From Tigriopus japonicus (lineage: Eukaryota; Arthropoda; Copepoda; Harpacticoida; Harpacticidae): a stretch of DNA of 64,000 nucleotides. The translations under genes were made by a program, and so were the position numbers. Numbering within the stretch: the first letter of the stretch is position 1; each line of letters starts with the position of its first letter. The stretch is from contig JAAGOF010000104.1 in NCBI GenBank assembly GCA_010645155.1, forward strand, positions 2,003,905 to 2,067,904, given 5' to 3'. The notes beneath the pieces were generated by a model, which saw only the letters and a list, made by a program, of their open reading frames with translations, did no database searches and was not told the DNA's origin. This document shows, piece by piece, positions 13,801-27,297 of the stretch.

Positions 13801-16800
13801 TCTCGGAGAAAATGCATAGGACCCCGAAAAACAACGAACGAAACTTTTTCTTGCTTTTTTACTCGATCCGAGTTTAACTAATCCGAAAGCGGAGCTCTTT
13901 TACAACAAGGTCACTAGCCTCTAACATTTACTAAGCATTGTTTTCTCTTACTTTGAAGACGAGGCTCTGTTATTCAGCTTCTGAAATTGGTTATTTTGTA
14001 ATCCTTCGTTTCAATTCTAAGACGTTCCTTTTTCAAAAAAAATGAAACCACCAAGCCACAAATCTGTAATCTTGATGTGATATCCAAGAACTAAGGAAAT
14101 CTAAGAATTTAAAACAACGTGAGACTCAGTATTCTTGGTTCCATAAAAATTCAATTGAACCAAGTTCTCATAAATTTGATCCCTTACGCTTCTCCTACTC
14201 TTTTGATCCATTAGTTGGTGGGAACTCAACTGAAAGAGTTTTAGAAGAAATACGAACCTTTTTTCATGAATATAGTGGCTGGTGACATTTACTCAGATTC
14301 AATTACGAGAACGTGCCCCATTTTTTATTTTATAGAAAGAAAATTCAGATGGACGGCTGACATAACGTCAATGTTATCTAAAAGTTCGCTCAGCCAACTT
14401 TTCATACTGAAAACATGCTTCACTTTTAACATTTAAATGTCAGACCACAAAAGTTTTCTTTCGTTTCAAGTGTCTCAAGGTGACATTACTGGCAATCTTC
14501 CATGAAAACATGGACCAAATTGAACAAGAGCTCAAACTATGCAGATTGTGGAGGTAGAGAGAAAGAGAGAAAGGCAACCCGAAAAGGTCCATTTTCCTAA
14601 GGAGGAAAAAAAATCATGGCCCCATTCTTCTTTGGAAGGATCGATTTGTTTATTCGGACATCTTGACCCACTTCCCCCTGTCCGCTCAAATTTGGTTCCT
14701 AGAGATTTCCTGAAAACCATTTACCTGATTTCTTGACCCAAAAAAGGGAACCCATTTTGTTCCACAAAGGCCACATGAATGGTTTTTGTTGAACATTAGT
14801 TCTCCGGAGTTGTCATGTCATGTCCAAGTCTAGCCAACTTGTATCAATTTTCTCCACTCGAACTTGAGCCACAGTCGAAACATGTAGATAAACATTACAA
14901 ACATATTGATAGCACACCTGTCAAGTTTCTCTTTGTTGTGAGACCACTCAGATCTGTTTGGTTCCTTATTGTGTTTCTAACTTACCCGGGAAAAAAACTT
15001 TTCTCAAAGCCCTCAAACTGCTTTTCTTTTCCCTGTAAGTACATAGAAGAAATTAGTTGAGATTCCATAACTTAAGGTTTATAACATCAGCTGGGATGGT
15101 TCCAAACTTCCTTTAAGCACTCCAGACAAGACCAGTTTGAGCTCGTTTAAAATGCGCTTTTTCTTTGGTGCAATCCTTGACCAACCATGAACCATGTCTT
15201 TATGGGTCGTTCTCAAGCCCTGCACTCTGGACATTTCCAACCATAAGTTTTTATTGCGGCCTTTTTTTGAGATTTTAATTTCCAACACATTGTCCCTTGT
15301 ACAAATTTCCCAAGCTAAATGGCTCAATGTATGCAATACTTTGTGCGCCTTTTTATTTCGATAGTAAAATAACTGTCTCGGAAAAGGACCCAACGAGTAT
15401 TGGAAATCTGTCGGGTTTCGATGGCTTCTGCAAACTATCACTTACGACTCATTGCCTCTGGCAATTCGGTTGCTTGTGACTTGGCCATTAAAAACATTAT
15501 GGCTGTTTTTACACAGAACATACAAAATTGAGCACAGCTTTGGTGTAAAAGAAAAAAAAATGTCTAACACATCGTTTCCTAAACTTTTCTTTCTGATTTT
15601 TGTGTGGTGAAATACGTAGTTCAGTTTTTTTGAGCTTTTTTGTAGCTTATATTTTGATGTGTTCCACCTAAATAATGTACCACGGTTGACACTCATATGT
15701 TAAGATATTTTTTTTCGCTTCTTTTTACTTTGTAATGCTTTTCATTGCTTCCAGACACTCATTGGTCATATTCTAATGAGTTGTGAAGATATTTTAATGA
15801 ATGGTCAAAGGGATTTGGGTAAAATAGCAAAAACAGAAGAGAAAAGAAAATCTCATAAAACCATGTGGACGCAACCCTTTCCAGAATGGACCTTTTTCAT
15901 TTGTATCTTATAGTTCAGTAATGTTCCCTTTGACCTTACAATTATTGCCACTGATTACTTTTTTCCACCAAAAGGTTTGTGGCTGAACAACCTTCACTAG
16001 TGTCAAAAGGAATCTAAAAGCTAGAGCTTAATTATAAGGCAGTGTGAACGCGTTGAAAATCTAACGAAGCTCTTCTATTCATCTCGAGTTCTTGGTCTTG
16101 CAGATGGATGGACTATGAACGACTTGATCTACCGATGGAAAGAGACAAATCCCGTGCAAATGGTGGCCAATTTGTCTCTGCCAGGAGGATTCAAATTGGA
16201 TGGGTTTGGAAACCAGAACTGTGATGTCAAAACAGCTACAGGTACTAACAACAGTCGTAAATTGGCTCAGTCCTCTTTAACAATAGATTAAATTGGCCTT
16301 TCAAAGCAGATGGACCCCTTGAACGAACGCGATGCACCAAAATAGCTCTCTTCAAACTTTGAGACACGCTCTTACTTCCAATGAGAAACGCATGGAACAG
16401 AAAACGAGGTCATTGTTCTCGAATCTTTTTTTGTGCAGATTTCACCCGAGTGGGTACAATTTTTCCAGTTCGCAAACTCTACGACAAAACGACCTGAATT
16501 TCCTCGCTACTTTGAAGGGGAGCAATGTGTGCTAGCCATCATGAAACGCAGTGAATAACTTAAGTTTGATCCTCTTTCAACCATGGTTGCATGGAACGAA
16601 ATTGCCAGGGACTACCTCATTCTTCGAGTTCCTTTATGATTCGTTCTCATTGACTTAATTGAAATAATGAGCTTTGAAGTGAGGAGGGGGATTTTGAACC
16701 TCCCAGTTCTGAAAGTGCATGCTTATCAGAGTGAGCTCGTTCGAAATGGTTTTGTTAAAAAATCGCCTGGTTTAACGAGCCATCATCTAAAGCAGTATAT

Positions 16801-19800
16801 TCCATTAGATAGGCTCGTGACCTAAAACTCAAGACAAGTTAAGGCCATACTGTGCACAATTTGCAAAATCAAGTGAAACTTTTCCACGCGTATTAACCAA
16901 CCTGCGCATCCCAAGTTCTCTTGGGAGGAGAGGCAAACTTTTTAATGAAAATGTCCCCCGTCTCGTCTTTTCTGAAGCAATTTTCTTTCTTTCTCTTTGA
17001 ACGTGGGTAATGTCCGAATGCTCTAAGCACAGAGAATACTAGAATAACTCCGAATAATGACGCCATTGTCAGCCCTATTGAAATACCGACCTGAGCCACG
17101 ACGTTTTTTGCCGCTTCATATTGTCTGCAGCAACGTAATGTGCCCTCCTTGTTGAAGTCTGAACCCATTTCCTAGTTTTATTGCTCAACTGCAGTTAGCA
17201 GCCTTCTCTTGGAACTCTATGTTTCTCTGTGGACAGGAAGGCCGTTGTCCTTGTTTCCCTCTGTTCCTGGGTTTCCTCTGAAAAGGAAAAATGGGATTTG
17301 TGAGGGAAGGAGAGCGAAGGCGCGAGTCATCTATGGGAATGAGTGACAGTTTTATTTGATGTAAGACGATATGGTTGATGCCTTAGGAAGTCCTTTGAAA
17401 ACTAGCGTCCAATTCCATCTGATCCAAACTCGGATCATTTTCGAGAAAGGAAGGAAGGAAGGAAAGACGGAAAGAGATCGACGGCGGCACCTTTACAATT
17501 TCCACATTCAATTCCAGGTGCTTACAGCTGTCTTCGCGTGGAACTGACCTTCGCCCGTCAATTGTCGTTTTTCATCGTGACCATTTACGTTCCCTGTTTT
17601 ATGATTGTGGTTGTCTCCTGGTTCTCGTTTTGGATCGATCACAAAGCGGTAAGGGCGGACATAAATATTTTTCATCTCCTTCCTTCTGGCCTTGGGGTAA
17701 AAACCCTAACCCTGCACTTTAGTGCAACAAACAACAAGATCACCGGAGAAGGTATATAAATACCATATAATCTAGGCCAAGAGGAAATACGGCAAAAAAA
17801 ACAGCACGGTAGATTACCCTCTTTGTGAGTTGTCTTGGAGAAAGTACTTTGATCCAGGGATTCCCTTGATATTGGTCCATTTTTGGCGCAGTTCAAGCTT
17901 CGCCCACCTTTAAAGGACTATAAGACACATAAGGTTTTCTTTGATTGGCGCAACAAGATATTAGCTAAGGATAAAGGCTGCTAAACCCATCGGATCAAGA
18001 CAAGCTGACTGACTTTGGGAAGTCTCGAGTCTCGTCCAGTTTGTCTTGTTAGTTCAAAGTTTTTGTTCCCTGACCTTCATGGGCTGGAGGGTGTTCCATT
18101 TCGTGTTGTCGCCTGCCTGATATTCAAGTTTTTGTCTTAGATGGTGTTGACAATTGTTTTGACACGATTCACAACTTCTCTATTGTTCTATGGAAATGAA
18201 ACACGTTCCTTGAATCCCAAGCTCATCTCGGATTCAACATGCAGTCTGAGCTGAGAAGATGGATCTTAAAAATGGAGGGTCTCAATGGTGGCGAAGTTTC
18301 CCTTTTGTTTCCTTGCACTACACTATTTGTTCTTTGCCGCTTTGAACAAAGTAATTCTGTTGCATGCAAGTCTGTTTTAAAAAAATAAATGCTAGAACAC
18401 ATGTTTTTTTTAATTTATCGCCTTTATTCAATCAATATCTAAGACAACAAGAATAAATAAGTATGGTTTCTTTTCGATCCAAGCTCCAGAAATGGACGTC
18501 TTAGAAACAAGCACAGAAACATATATTTTATCAAGACATCAATTAAGATTAAATTGAAGTTCCTTTTTCTTTCTGATACTCTATTTTGAGTTACAAGAAA
18601 CGAAACAAGAAACAGTTCAACACAAAGCGTGCATGAACATCACACCTAAACTTTAAGTCTCCTTCTTTGAGCAATAACTTAAACATTTTTGCTTTTAGAG
18701 GTGATCTAGTTTGTCATTGAGCAAGTCCACGTTAGTCCATTAAAATTCAGAAAACTTTCGATCTCGAAGAGTACTCGTTCAGTAGCAGAGCGAGTTGTGT
18801 AAGATAACGGCATCAATTGCGACGGCTCTCATAGTTAGCCTTCTCTAGCACCACGTGGGATAGTTTTGTTGTTGTTTCATCCACAAAGTGCGGATGAAGA
18901 AGTACGGAGTACTTGGGCTGCACTTTCTTGACTACTTGGGATGCAGTGTCAGTAGGAGTCCGTGATGCAAAACTTTTTTTGCCTCGTTCTCCTAAAATGG
19001 GGAACAGTCTGCTCAAATTATTGTACCTGTCATCGCCTTAGACCGAAAATAGGGAGGAGAAAAGAGGGGAATTTGGGAAAATTGTGGGCCTTGAGAATGA
19101 TGGAACGCTTGGCACAAAAGGACCTCGCACAGCGTTTGCTTGAGAAATTGCCCTTCAATATGTGCAGTCACGCAGAAATTATGTAGACGCCAGAATATTT
19201 ACAATTTTAGAGGTGGATGTTGCGCCTGACTAACACTTCTAAAATAATACATTCTCAAGGGAAACCATTACTTACATTCCCTTCACATAAAGCGCCCAAT
19301 TCAACTGAAAAAAGTATGAATAACCAAGTTAGAGTGGCGTTGGCAAAAACGTACTCACATATTTTTATAGTGGAATGCTCCGCCATTTTTATTGCTGGTG
19401 CATGATAAAGATAAAAAATGAGCACCATTATTTTTGATGACAGTTATTTCAAAAAAGTAAGATAATGAATTCTTCATTCCAAATATCAAGTAGCATGAGA
19501 AATATATTTCGAATAAAAATCAGGTATTGTACATGCGCCAAATTTGAACGGAATATTCTCAAAAAAGATGGCATTTCTAAACTTGGATAGTCGAATTGAT
19601 ATTGGCCACCCTGTTCATGATGCATTAACGTAAATGTCGAATTCCAACTGTTCTCTGCAGGTACCAGCCAGGGTGTCATTGGGCGTGACCACCCTCTTGG
19701 CCATGTCCACTACTCAAGCCTCGATCAACAGTTCCTTGCCACCCGTAGCCTACACCAAAGCCATTGACGTGTGGAGTGGCGTGTGCGTGACTTTTGTATT

Positions 19801-22800
19801 TGGCGCTCTATTGGAATACGCGCTGGTCAACTATGCATCACGGTAACTGGTTTTCTATTGAATTTTAGGGCTTCAAAAATAGGTTTTCCATGATTCGCAC
19901 TCGCATTTTCTCTCGGGAATGAACAAACTAAGGCATTGCTCGATCTTTGCGTTCATGCAACAAAATCGTCACTTGATTAAGCGTGACAGCAAGAGAAGGC
20001 ATGCATACGTAGTCTCAACATTGATGATTTTGATTTCTTTTTTTATGCCTCCAAAAGGGTTTATTTTATTTTTGTGGAGGGTTTGATGCACCATTTAAAG
20101 ATTGCTGGCGTTCTAGGCCGAAAAGCCTCTAAAAGTTGCAGCACCGCAGCCAAAATTGCAGTACTCTATATACAATAGCCCTCAAGTGGTTTCTACTAAA
20201 AAAGTGCCCCACCAAGTTTCATGATGAGAAACCCTCGTTGGCTTTTTGGTTAGTTGATTCTTATTGAAGTGCCGACTTCAAGAGTTCTTAAGATTAGAGG
20301 TCTGCTGCTACTTCCCAGAGTTCATAAATTGAGCAAATTGCTCCTGGAAGGATGAAGATTGTCGCCACTTTGTTTGTCGTTAAAAACGGCCGTGCCTTGT
20401 CGCCTGGAACAAAACGGAGGAAAGCCTTGTGAAGACCCAGAGCCTTAATCCCACTTTAATGTCAACTGAAGTTTGTCTGTAAAGGCAAATAGAAAACGAT
20501 TTCATTGTAGTTTCAAATCTTTCGAAAGAAAGGTTTCGCGAAATCCCATCTCAAGACGTCCAACCTCATATAATACTGCTTCGTTGTGGTTCCGTGCCAC
20601 TCTAAAGATGGCTAACACACCCTCGGGTAACTTCGTTAAAGATGGGGATAAATACGGCGACGTAAGCGTTAATGGTTGAAGGGTCTCATAAGAGACCAGA
20701 AGAATTTTAGTTTCGGTTCGGTTTTGGTCTTGGTTCAACATACTAAAATTAAGCAAAACCGAAAAAAAAACTTGGTTTCAGGGACTTGGTTTAGCGATCT
20801 TTTATTTGCATTCTAATCAGTACGAAATTGGCAGGTTTTCCTCGTTTGTAGAATATTTCTACGAATAGATTATAATGCAATGCTTATTGCTTAAACATGT
20901 AAATTTTTCAATTTAACTCTTCTCAAGCTTCATAATGCTTTCGAGATCAATTGCACTTGTCGTGTATGGTATAGTTCCCAACTGTGTTTGTCTAGTGCCT
21001 CATCAAACCTGCGTCAATTACTTGCAAAATGTAGTTGATCAATAGGCCGCATGTTAACGCAGCTAATTCAAAAAACGAGAGTACACAAAATCAAGTCAGA
21101 TTGACGTGCCTAGAGTATGTACTCTCGACAGCTGTTGTGTTTGAAACACAGGAGCTGGGGTGAGTATATACTCAACAAACGTTAATCTGACTTGATTTTG
21201 GTGTACTCTCGCTTTTTGAATTAGCTGCGTTAACATGCGGCCTAATATTTCAAAAACTTTTGTTTCAAACTATGGTTGCAATTACTTTCAAAAGGTTTGA
21301 ATTATATTCAATCACAGGAAAGTAATTTGAATCATTGTCAAGTGTGTTTTTTCCAATTGGATCAAGTTGACGTCCTTACTTATGAGAAGGATCTTGAACT
21401 GACACTGACATTAACCATCCACCAACTATTTCACGAGTAAGAAAATTCAATTTCTTTGATAGCAGGTTGGGCCATCCCCAGCAACTCAATGACATTTTTT
21501 CACGCTCCAAAAGAGAGAAATGGCCTTGATCAATGATCTGTCACCATGAAGGCCGAAGAAATTCAATTTCGAACCTCTCGACTGGTTCATGCTGGCTGGC
21601 ACTCTGATTTCCATACAATTTGGAAACCCGAATGGTACTTCAAAGAGCCTGGAAAAGAACTGTGCTCGTTGAATGCTAATGAGTGCAATTTCAATGGTCG
21701 ATTGTCTCCCAAGTCTGGCACAGAAGGTTGCAAATATAGTCTTACTTTGATTCAGTCAACAACAATAGCATGACTGATTCAATTGAATATCTTATCCATT
21801 TGACCAAATATAAAACATGAGCTCTCCCTTCACAATGCCTGCTACATGTTAGCCGTTGAAGACCGAGGACGGTCCAAGAGTCCTCAATTAGTGGAGAAAT
21901 ATGTAATGCATGTGGTGTTCCACTCTAGTGGGTTGCCACTGCTCATAAAAACCCTGGAGATGAAGGAACTCTCCCATCTTCTTCCTACACTTAATAAATA
22001 GCGACTTGGAGAGGAGCCCACAAAAACCTTTGGCATCTGGCCTCAAGATTCTCCTTCATCCTATCTCATTGGAGCAGACATTTCTGGGTCTGACTCGGTT
22101 GACTTTTAAAGGACATTGACTGGGTAGTTGGAGCAGTATTGCCAAAAGAGGGGTGCTTCGAGTGTGTAATGTAGATTGGTACTGCGAAACATCTCCTCTT
22201 CTACATAAATCCTTGAGCTTGGAAACTTTGTCATGAAAGTGGATGGAAGAGGCGACCTCAGTCTGAGATCAATCTCATCAAGAGCCTCTGGGGGTGAGTC
22301 ACTCTGCCATGAAATGGGATCAGAGATCATTGTCATCGTATTTTGGGCACCGTTTCCTGCGCTCGTACTCGTCAGAACTCATACATTGAAGAGGAGGAGG
22401 AGAAAAGTGATGAGGAGGAGAAGGTGATGGTGGTCTTGGATTTGCGATGCAGTGCCATTCATCATCTTGTGTGTTTTTAGTGGAATTCAGTCTTCGTCTC
22501 GTAAGCCTTGATGTGGATGATCTTCATGTCTGGTGACAGAGCAAGATCCATCATGACTATCGCCGTTCTTTGTTCCATCCAACTCGGAGGCTAGGACCTC
22601 GCTTTACGTTGACTTGGACCCAAGTGGTGGTCCCACTTTTTGATTAGTTTTACCCTTTGGAAACGGAATCCCTCCTTCCATTTGGAACCCAAGACAGAAA
22701 AAATAAAAGAAGAAGAAAAAGATGGCCATTGGCAACTCCAACTGGGTCTTTAATGTCCCCGTTCTTATATATCTTTTCAGGTCTGATGCACAACGCTTGG

Positions 22801-25800
22801 CCAAACAGAAAGAAGCTAAGGAACGAGAATTGGAACACGCAGCATTTAGTGCCGACAGAATCGAGGAAGGTGGATTCCCAATGTCCATGGTAAGTGCATA
22901 GATCTTAACCCATTCCAAGTTTTTGGCCTTCAAGGCTGTGACGTCAACGAAAATAGGAACTCGGCATGAACTGTATGCAAGGCACAGAAAATGTTAGCGT
23001 GTACAGTACGTACAGTATGTATTGTACGTTAGATGAGAAACTCACTTGGTCACTTTTGTTTTTACGCTTCCATGAACACATTCCATTTTCGTCCAAGCAA
23101 ATGCATGGCTGTGATATCGAAAAACGTTTCCACTTGGCAGACATCTAATTTGTGGATCCAAGATATTAGAAAACTCTCAAGTCTCACTAATGCTTCAGCC
23201 CACGGAAAAAGAGAGCTAGCGAAAGCCAAATAAAATCCAAACAACACACAAGAACTGTTAAAATTCATCGTTCACAGAAAACTGATAGAGTACCCTCATT
23301 TCACATATTCTTCACGTTTCACACCATCATGTAGAATCCGCTCTGAGAATTAAAGCCAACTAACGATCACCTTTTGCCTCTTTAGGCAGACGTACATTAG
23401 ATCATTTTATGGATTGCACCTTCCTTCCTTGCCTTTGGAACAGTGTCAGAATTTGGAACCAATGGAGCTCACTCTCTGGAAGTCCTTTTCTTTGCCTTCA
23501 TTGCTTCTTCCCCCTTTCAGTTTCATTTCATTCACGAGAACTTTCGCACTCAAAAAATTGAAGATAAGAACTTTTCTCTCCCTTTTCTTTGCGATTTGTA
23601 AACTCGCCTGCCACGAAGCGATTCGAAGTATCTAGATCTCACTTTTTTGGCTGGATAGGCCGAAAATAGCGGCCATCTTTCAAATCCAGCCCCTGGCTTT
23701 TTCCCCCTTACTTGGCCATCAATTCGTTGAGGATTAGATTTTGGCAATGTAAATTGGAAAAGTTTTGGCTTGAGCATTGCCGCAGGCTTTTTTGTAGCGG
23801 CAAAACCAGTGGAAGAAGGGGACTCTCATTAATAAAATCTTCTTGAAATTGGGATCAACTTTTTAGACCTCCTTCTCCATCTTTTTTTCTGACTCATAAT
23901 GAGCAACATTTCCTCTTTTCGATTTGGCACTGATCGGCAAATAGCTGTGCAATAAAGGTGAATTTATGGCATGAAGGGTGGCCATAATCATTCATATCCG
24001 ATGATTTGGCACCAAGCTCATCATGGTAACAGCAATAAAGAAGATCCTGATTTTGATCTTCTTCCACTGGCGTTGAAGTCCACTTCCTATCAAGGGGTGC
24101 CAAAAGACATTCAAAGAATCCATGAAAATTCCTCAAGGAGAACATGGACCTTGATGGAACCAACATGATCCAGTCAAAAATCCTGCCATGTCAATTTCTT
24201 TACACATCAGTATTGGCAAGAAAGATTACTTCTTAACCAGCTAAAGTTTGGAGCCCTCCAAGTGGGATCCAGATAGACTTAAATAAAATTGTATTTGGAA
24301 AGAACTGATAGATATTTTTTGATAGTATTGTGGGCAAAAGCTGAGCTAAATTTGAATTTGCCTTGTTTCAATTCGTGAAAAAAGGGTTCAATGGCCGCGA
24401 TTTATTACTGCGGTGTGGCACATCAATTACTCACGACTAGACGGGGTCCCTATTTTGTTGGGGATCTAATGGTCCATCTAATTCGGCAAATCTGGGTTCA
24501 AAAGGCCGTGGGACAAATTGCACAAGATTGTAACTGCATTTCGTGCAATAATTTTTGCAACACCGTGCATGAAGATCGATCTTGGTGGTGCACGTTTTGG
24601 ACTTTTATGGCGGGACCGTGTGGGGATTGCTGCCTTTCCCGAGTGTATTCAAAGGTCCGGAGATATCAATCAAGGTCGGCCTTTTGAGACCTCATTTCAT
24701 GTCTTGTCGAAAATTGATCTTGGGATTCGTACATTGTAACCGCACTGGTAAGAAATGAAGCCATGTCTTTCTTTTCGTCCTTTTTCGTGAGGTAGTACCA
24801 GGAGCCCTGCCTGATTTTCGGTAGTCATTGATGTAAAAGGTGCCATAAATCAGGTTTGGAAGCTCTCTCTTTGGGCCAGAACATAAAAGCGAAGGAAGTC
24901 GGAGGATATGTCATGGAAGGCTGCTCGCCTTTCATCCAAGTACGATGAACACGGTCGAGGTAAGCACAAGACGAAGACCGAGAACGAGTAAGAAGTATGG
25001 ACTTCCAAGGAATGCCGGAAATGGAGATGTCTTTGGCTTAAGCGCTTGTCTGAGAGAACAGTCGTGTCGGATAGGAACACTAAAATTATCCACCAGTTTG
25101 TGAGCATCTCATTGGGTCTGGATGCTTCTCTGCGAATAGAACTTAAGGGCTGGGTTAGTGGTTCATTCGTTCTCTTTGTTTCCTAAGACCTCTGAATCTT
25201 TAAGTAGGAAAGACGGACACTTTCGTACCAAATTGACGTAACAGGGGACAATTCAGGGACTCACACGTATCATTCTTTGGCAATGAACAAGTTTGTGCCC
25301 GTTAATTAACTAACTAGAAACTTTTTACCGATGCCGTATCCACAATCATGAATATCGCTTTGTAAAGTAGTGCCAATTTTTCATCCAAGGCTTGTGCAAA
25401 GTAACAAGAAAGTTGCCAAAATGTTCGACAGTTTGAAGTCCACAGAATGAAGAGGTCCTAAGTTGGAACTAAGCTCCCTCTGGAATCTATTTACGTACGT
25501 GGTACGCTTTGGTCTAAGAATGTACGTTGGCGAGGATAAACAAAAACTTTACGGTACAACAGCCTTCAAAGAATAAGTGAATTGTAGCTTTTCATTTGCA
25601 TACAGGGTCCCTTCGGGGATTGAAGTAAAAAAAACAATGGGATGCGAGATCTTCAACTAAATTTCCCCAAAGGGGAGGAAACTTGCAATGGTTACACCAC
25701 CAATCCCTAAAGCCAAAATCCCTTGATATTTTGAAAATGCCAGAAAATATAGTGGTAAACAGAACATCAAGCTTCCTCACTAAGTGTCTTGACTACACGT

Positions 25801-27297
25801 GAAGGTATACATGTTCCTCCGTAAACTCTTTAAACTGTCTCTATGTTTGTGTAAGGACAATAATGATGCCATTTCTCGACTTTTGTGGTGAACGTCCTGT
25901 TTTGTTTTACTTTGCCAAGCTAACGCCCTTATTCCTTTACTTGAAATAACTTGGGGGAATATGTACTGCTAAATTCCCCCTTTTGTTTCTCGTGAGAATA
26001 CTATCCGAGGAACTAAGTCACTTAGTCCTTGGACCGACGAGATCTGGTCCATTTCAATTCAGGTTTATTTGGACGGTTTTTATCCCATCTTTCCTCCCTC
26101 CAGGAAGCATAAATTCGGCAAAGGATGAAACAAGGTCCATTTTTCTTTGCCTTATCCAATTTATATTCCCGTGTTCCTCACTCTAAACCCACAATACTGT
26201 CGTACATAAACTGGAAGACAGAAAAGTAGGAACACTCAAGCTTTGACGGGAATCCCGGCTTTGGTTGTCCAAAAAAGTGATGAGCAAAACAAGATTGGAA
26301 GTGGACCTCGAAACAAGGACGAGCGACAAAAATCTTGAGCTTTTATTGGAGTCGAAATTGGACCAAGATGCTGAGCCAGTCTAAACCATGGAAAGTTGTG
26401 AGACGTCTCGGTTTTTTGACAACCATCACGATGGCTCTGTGACTTGAAGAAACGTCCAAAAAAGCACACTGACCAATATGACGCATGTCATTTGTGGAGT
26501 CATTTAAGACGGCAAACTAACACAAAAGAGCCGGAAAACACATCTTGCTCGGCACTAATGGGAATGCATTTTGTCCACAAGGTCTATTTAGTCGAGCCTA
26601 AGTATCTGGAACCAAGGGACACCCTTTGCTTAATGGTCTTATAACGGGGACAAAAACAAAATTGGTACCAAACATAGTTCTACATGGCGGGTTACCATTG
26701 ATCGTTTTTTGAATAATTTTTCGGTAGACATCAATAGCACACAAATGGTCACCGTCTGTCACATTTATATCTCAGGTAGATTGAATAGAAGATATTGTCA
26801 TTTGAAAATAGAACGGGTAAAATTCTTTCCAATTCCTTGTTACAAAAATCCCCTGAAGCATGGAGAATCTTCTTTGGACTTTTTCCAACATCCTGAAAGA
26901 ACTCAAGTGGAACAACAATTGGATAACTTGACGTTTCGATGGAAATGCATTTTCTCCGCTCTAAAACCGGATCTTGAAGCAAGGGTCTTATGATTTAACG
27001 AGAAAACCAAGCTTTCTGACTTATTCACTCAATATACTACTTATTGTGTTCCAGGACCCCTTGATGAGACGGATCGAAGGAGCTCCCATGGTTCCTCCGG
27101 GCGCTCTTTTGCAATCTGAAATACCCGTTCATCGTCGCCATAATCGCTTCTTTGACTACTTCCGCAATATTCAATTCAGGGCCAAGATGATCGATGTCAT
27201 CTCACGCGTTCTGTTCCCTGTCACATTTATGTTCTTCAACGTGATCTACTGGTCGTACTATCTCACCCAAGAGAGCGAGACCAGCAAGGTCAAGTAA
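4861..27297 (+). CDS. GluCl: Glutamate-gated chloride channel (Cys-loop receptor), 9 exons, 5' exon missing
   Basis: This is a subunit of a pentameric inhibitory ligand-gated chloride channel in the plasma membrane of nerve and muscle, the target class of avermectins. Exons with matching phases are 4861-4994, 8496-8563, 10278-10359, 13138-13374, 16104-16241, 17518-17648, 19661-19842, 22781-22889 and 27055-27297 (TAA stop 27295-27297), about 440 residues. The N-terminal exon carries DKRIRPSG, typical of the family. The fourth listed exon carries the Cys-loop [15 protein letters not shown] with 13 residues between cysteines. A second pair (NQNC and AYSC) spans the next two exons, as in GluCl and glycine receptors. 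M1 is on 17518-17648. M2 and M3 are on 19661-19842, with the PAR motif of anion-selective channels before M2. M4 is in the last exon, four charged residues before a short tail. The agonist-contact arginine in LRQQW is kept. The signal peptide was not found. Confidence 0.92.
5246..5310. repeat. Degenerate GGTT/GGAT tetranucleotide tract
   Basis: Imperfect iterations of GGTT, GGAT and GATG follow shortly after the donor of the 4861-4994 exon. It is an ordinary intronic microsatellite. Confidence 0.6.
7617..8162 (-). CDS. Unassigned 181-codon ORF in a GluCl intron
   Basis: An uninterrupted ATG-to-TGA frame of 181 codons lies on the opposite strand within a GluCl intron. I recognise no domain. 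The product would be serine- and proline-rich in its middle part, with no clear membrane segment or signal peptide. The complementary strand is also open over most of the same stretch, which weakens the case. It could be a chance ORF or a decayed retrocopy. Confidence 0.15.
   Translation of the reverse strand: MNAWSLIFNGMKIVWNFLKLKDCLDLTIKNIIDDSFPENPKVKKIEESDSLTIPFGDHSRFPTCLHKRPPLMSPFVPPSHIKTQRPPSISSVSGSLFSDGSSLRRKLSPLSTNLASLFPRRNNLNPSGMGSIRIYLFLGNPYEQSPIFRKTKACLDRTWNVVFRLLPLGQVTLAAKFISIK
8715..9080 (-). CDS. Unassigned 121-codon ORF, antisense in a GluCl intron
   Basis: This ATG-to-TAA frame encodes a compositionally normal soluble-looking protein with hydrophobic strands alternating with charged segments (for example [20 protein letters not shown]). 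No family is recognised. It lies 152 bp downstream of the 8496-8563 GluCl exon and on the opposite strand. Just before its stop the sequence reads TTCCAG followed by GTCGCG, so the frame could also be part of a spliced exon. No matching partner exon was found. Confidence 0.22.
   Translation of the reverse strand: MVVLGKLKTETGHYCTEVLEPGGLGPKFDEWVTFSTSHVDNITGLVFAEVGFKSQIEETLAAFGQLLALEVPRNTCVVFAKFWLFLLCSKGTSSRGSKTLIADPDYEASLRQCYEESFQVA
17446..17475. repeat. (GGAA)n microsatellite in a GluCl intron
   Basis: Tandem AAGG units lie about 45 bp upstream of the acceptor of the M1 exon (17518). Confidence 0.6.
21045..21242. mobile_element. 198-bp foldback MITE with about 58-bp inverted repeats and TA target duplication
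   Basis: The left arm starts GGCCGCATGTTAACGCAGCT and runs to about 21102. The right arm, about 21184-21242, is its reverse complement with only two visible differences (one substitution and one single-base indel). The element is flanked by TA on both sides (21043-21044 and 21243-21244), the signature of Tc1/mariner-type insertion. The central 80 bp is non-coding. It lies in the GluCl intron between the M2/M3 exon and the following exon, next to a copy of the ACCTGCGTCAAT repeat at about 21008. No transposase is encoded, so it is a non-autonomous passenger. Confidence 0.85.
22384..22430. repeat. Purine-rich GAGGAG tract
   Basis: A run of GAG/GAAG units in the GluCl intron upstream of the 22781 exon, without coding features of its own. 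Confidence 0.5.

Noticed and set aside
24391..24739. Overlapping plus-strand frames of 98 and 73 codons
   Set aside because: No domain, no splice partners and no repeat ends. Treated as chance ORFs in an intron.
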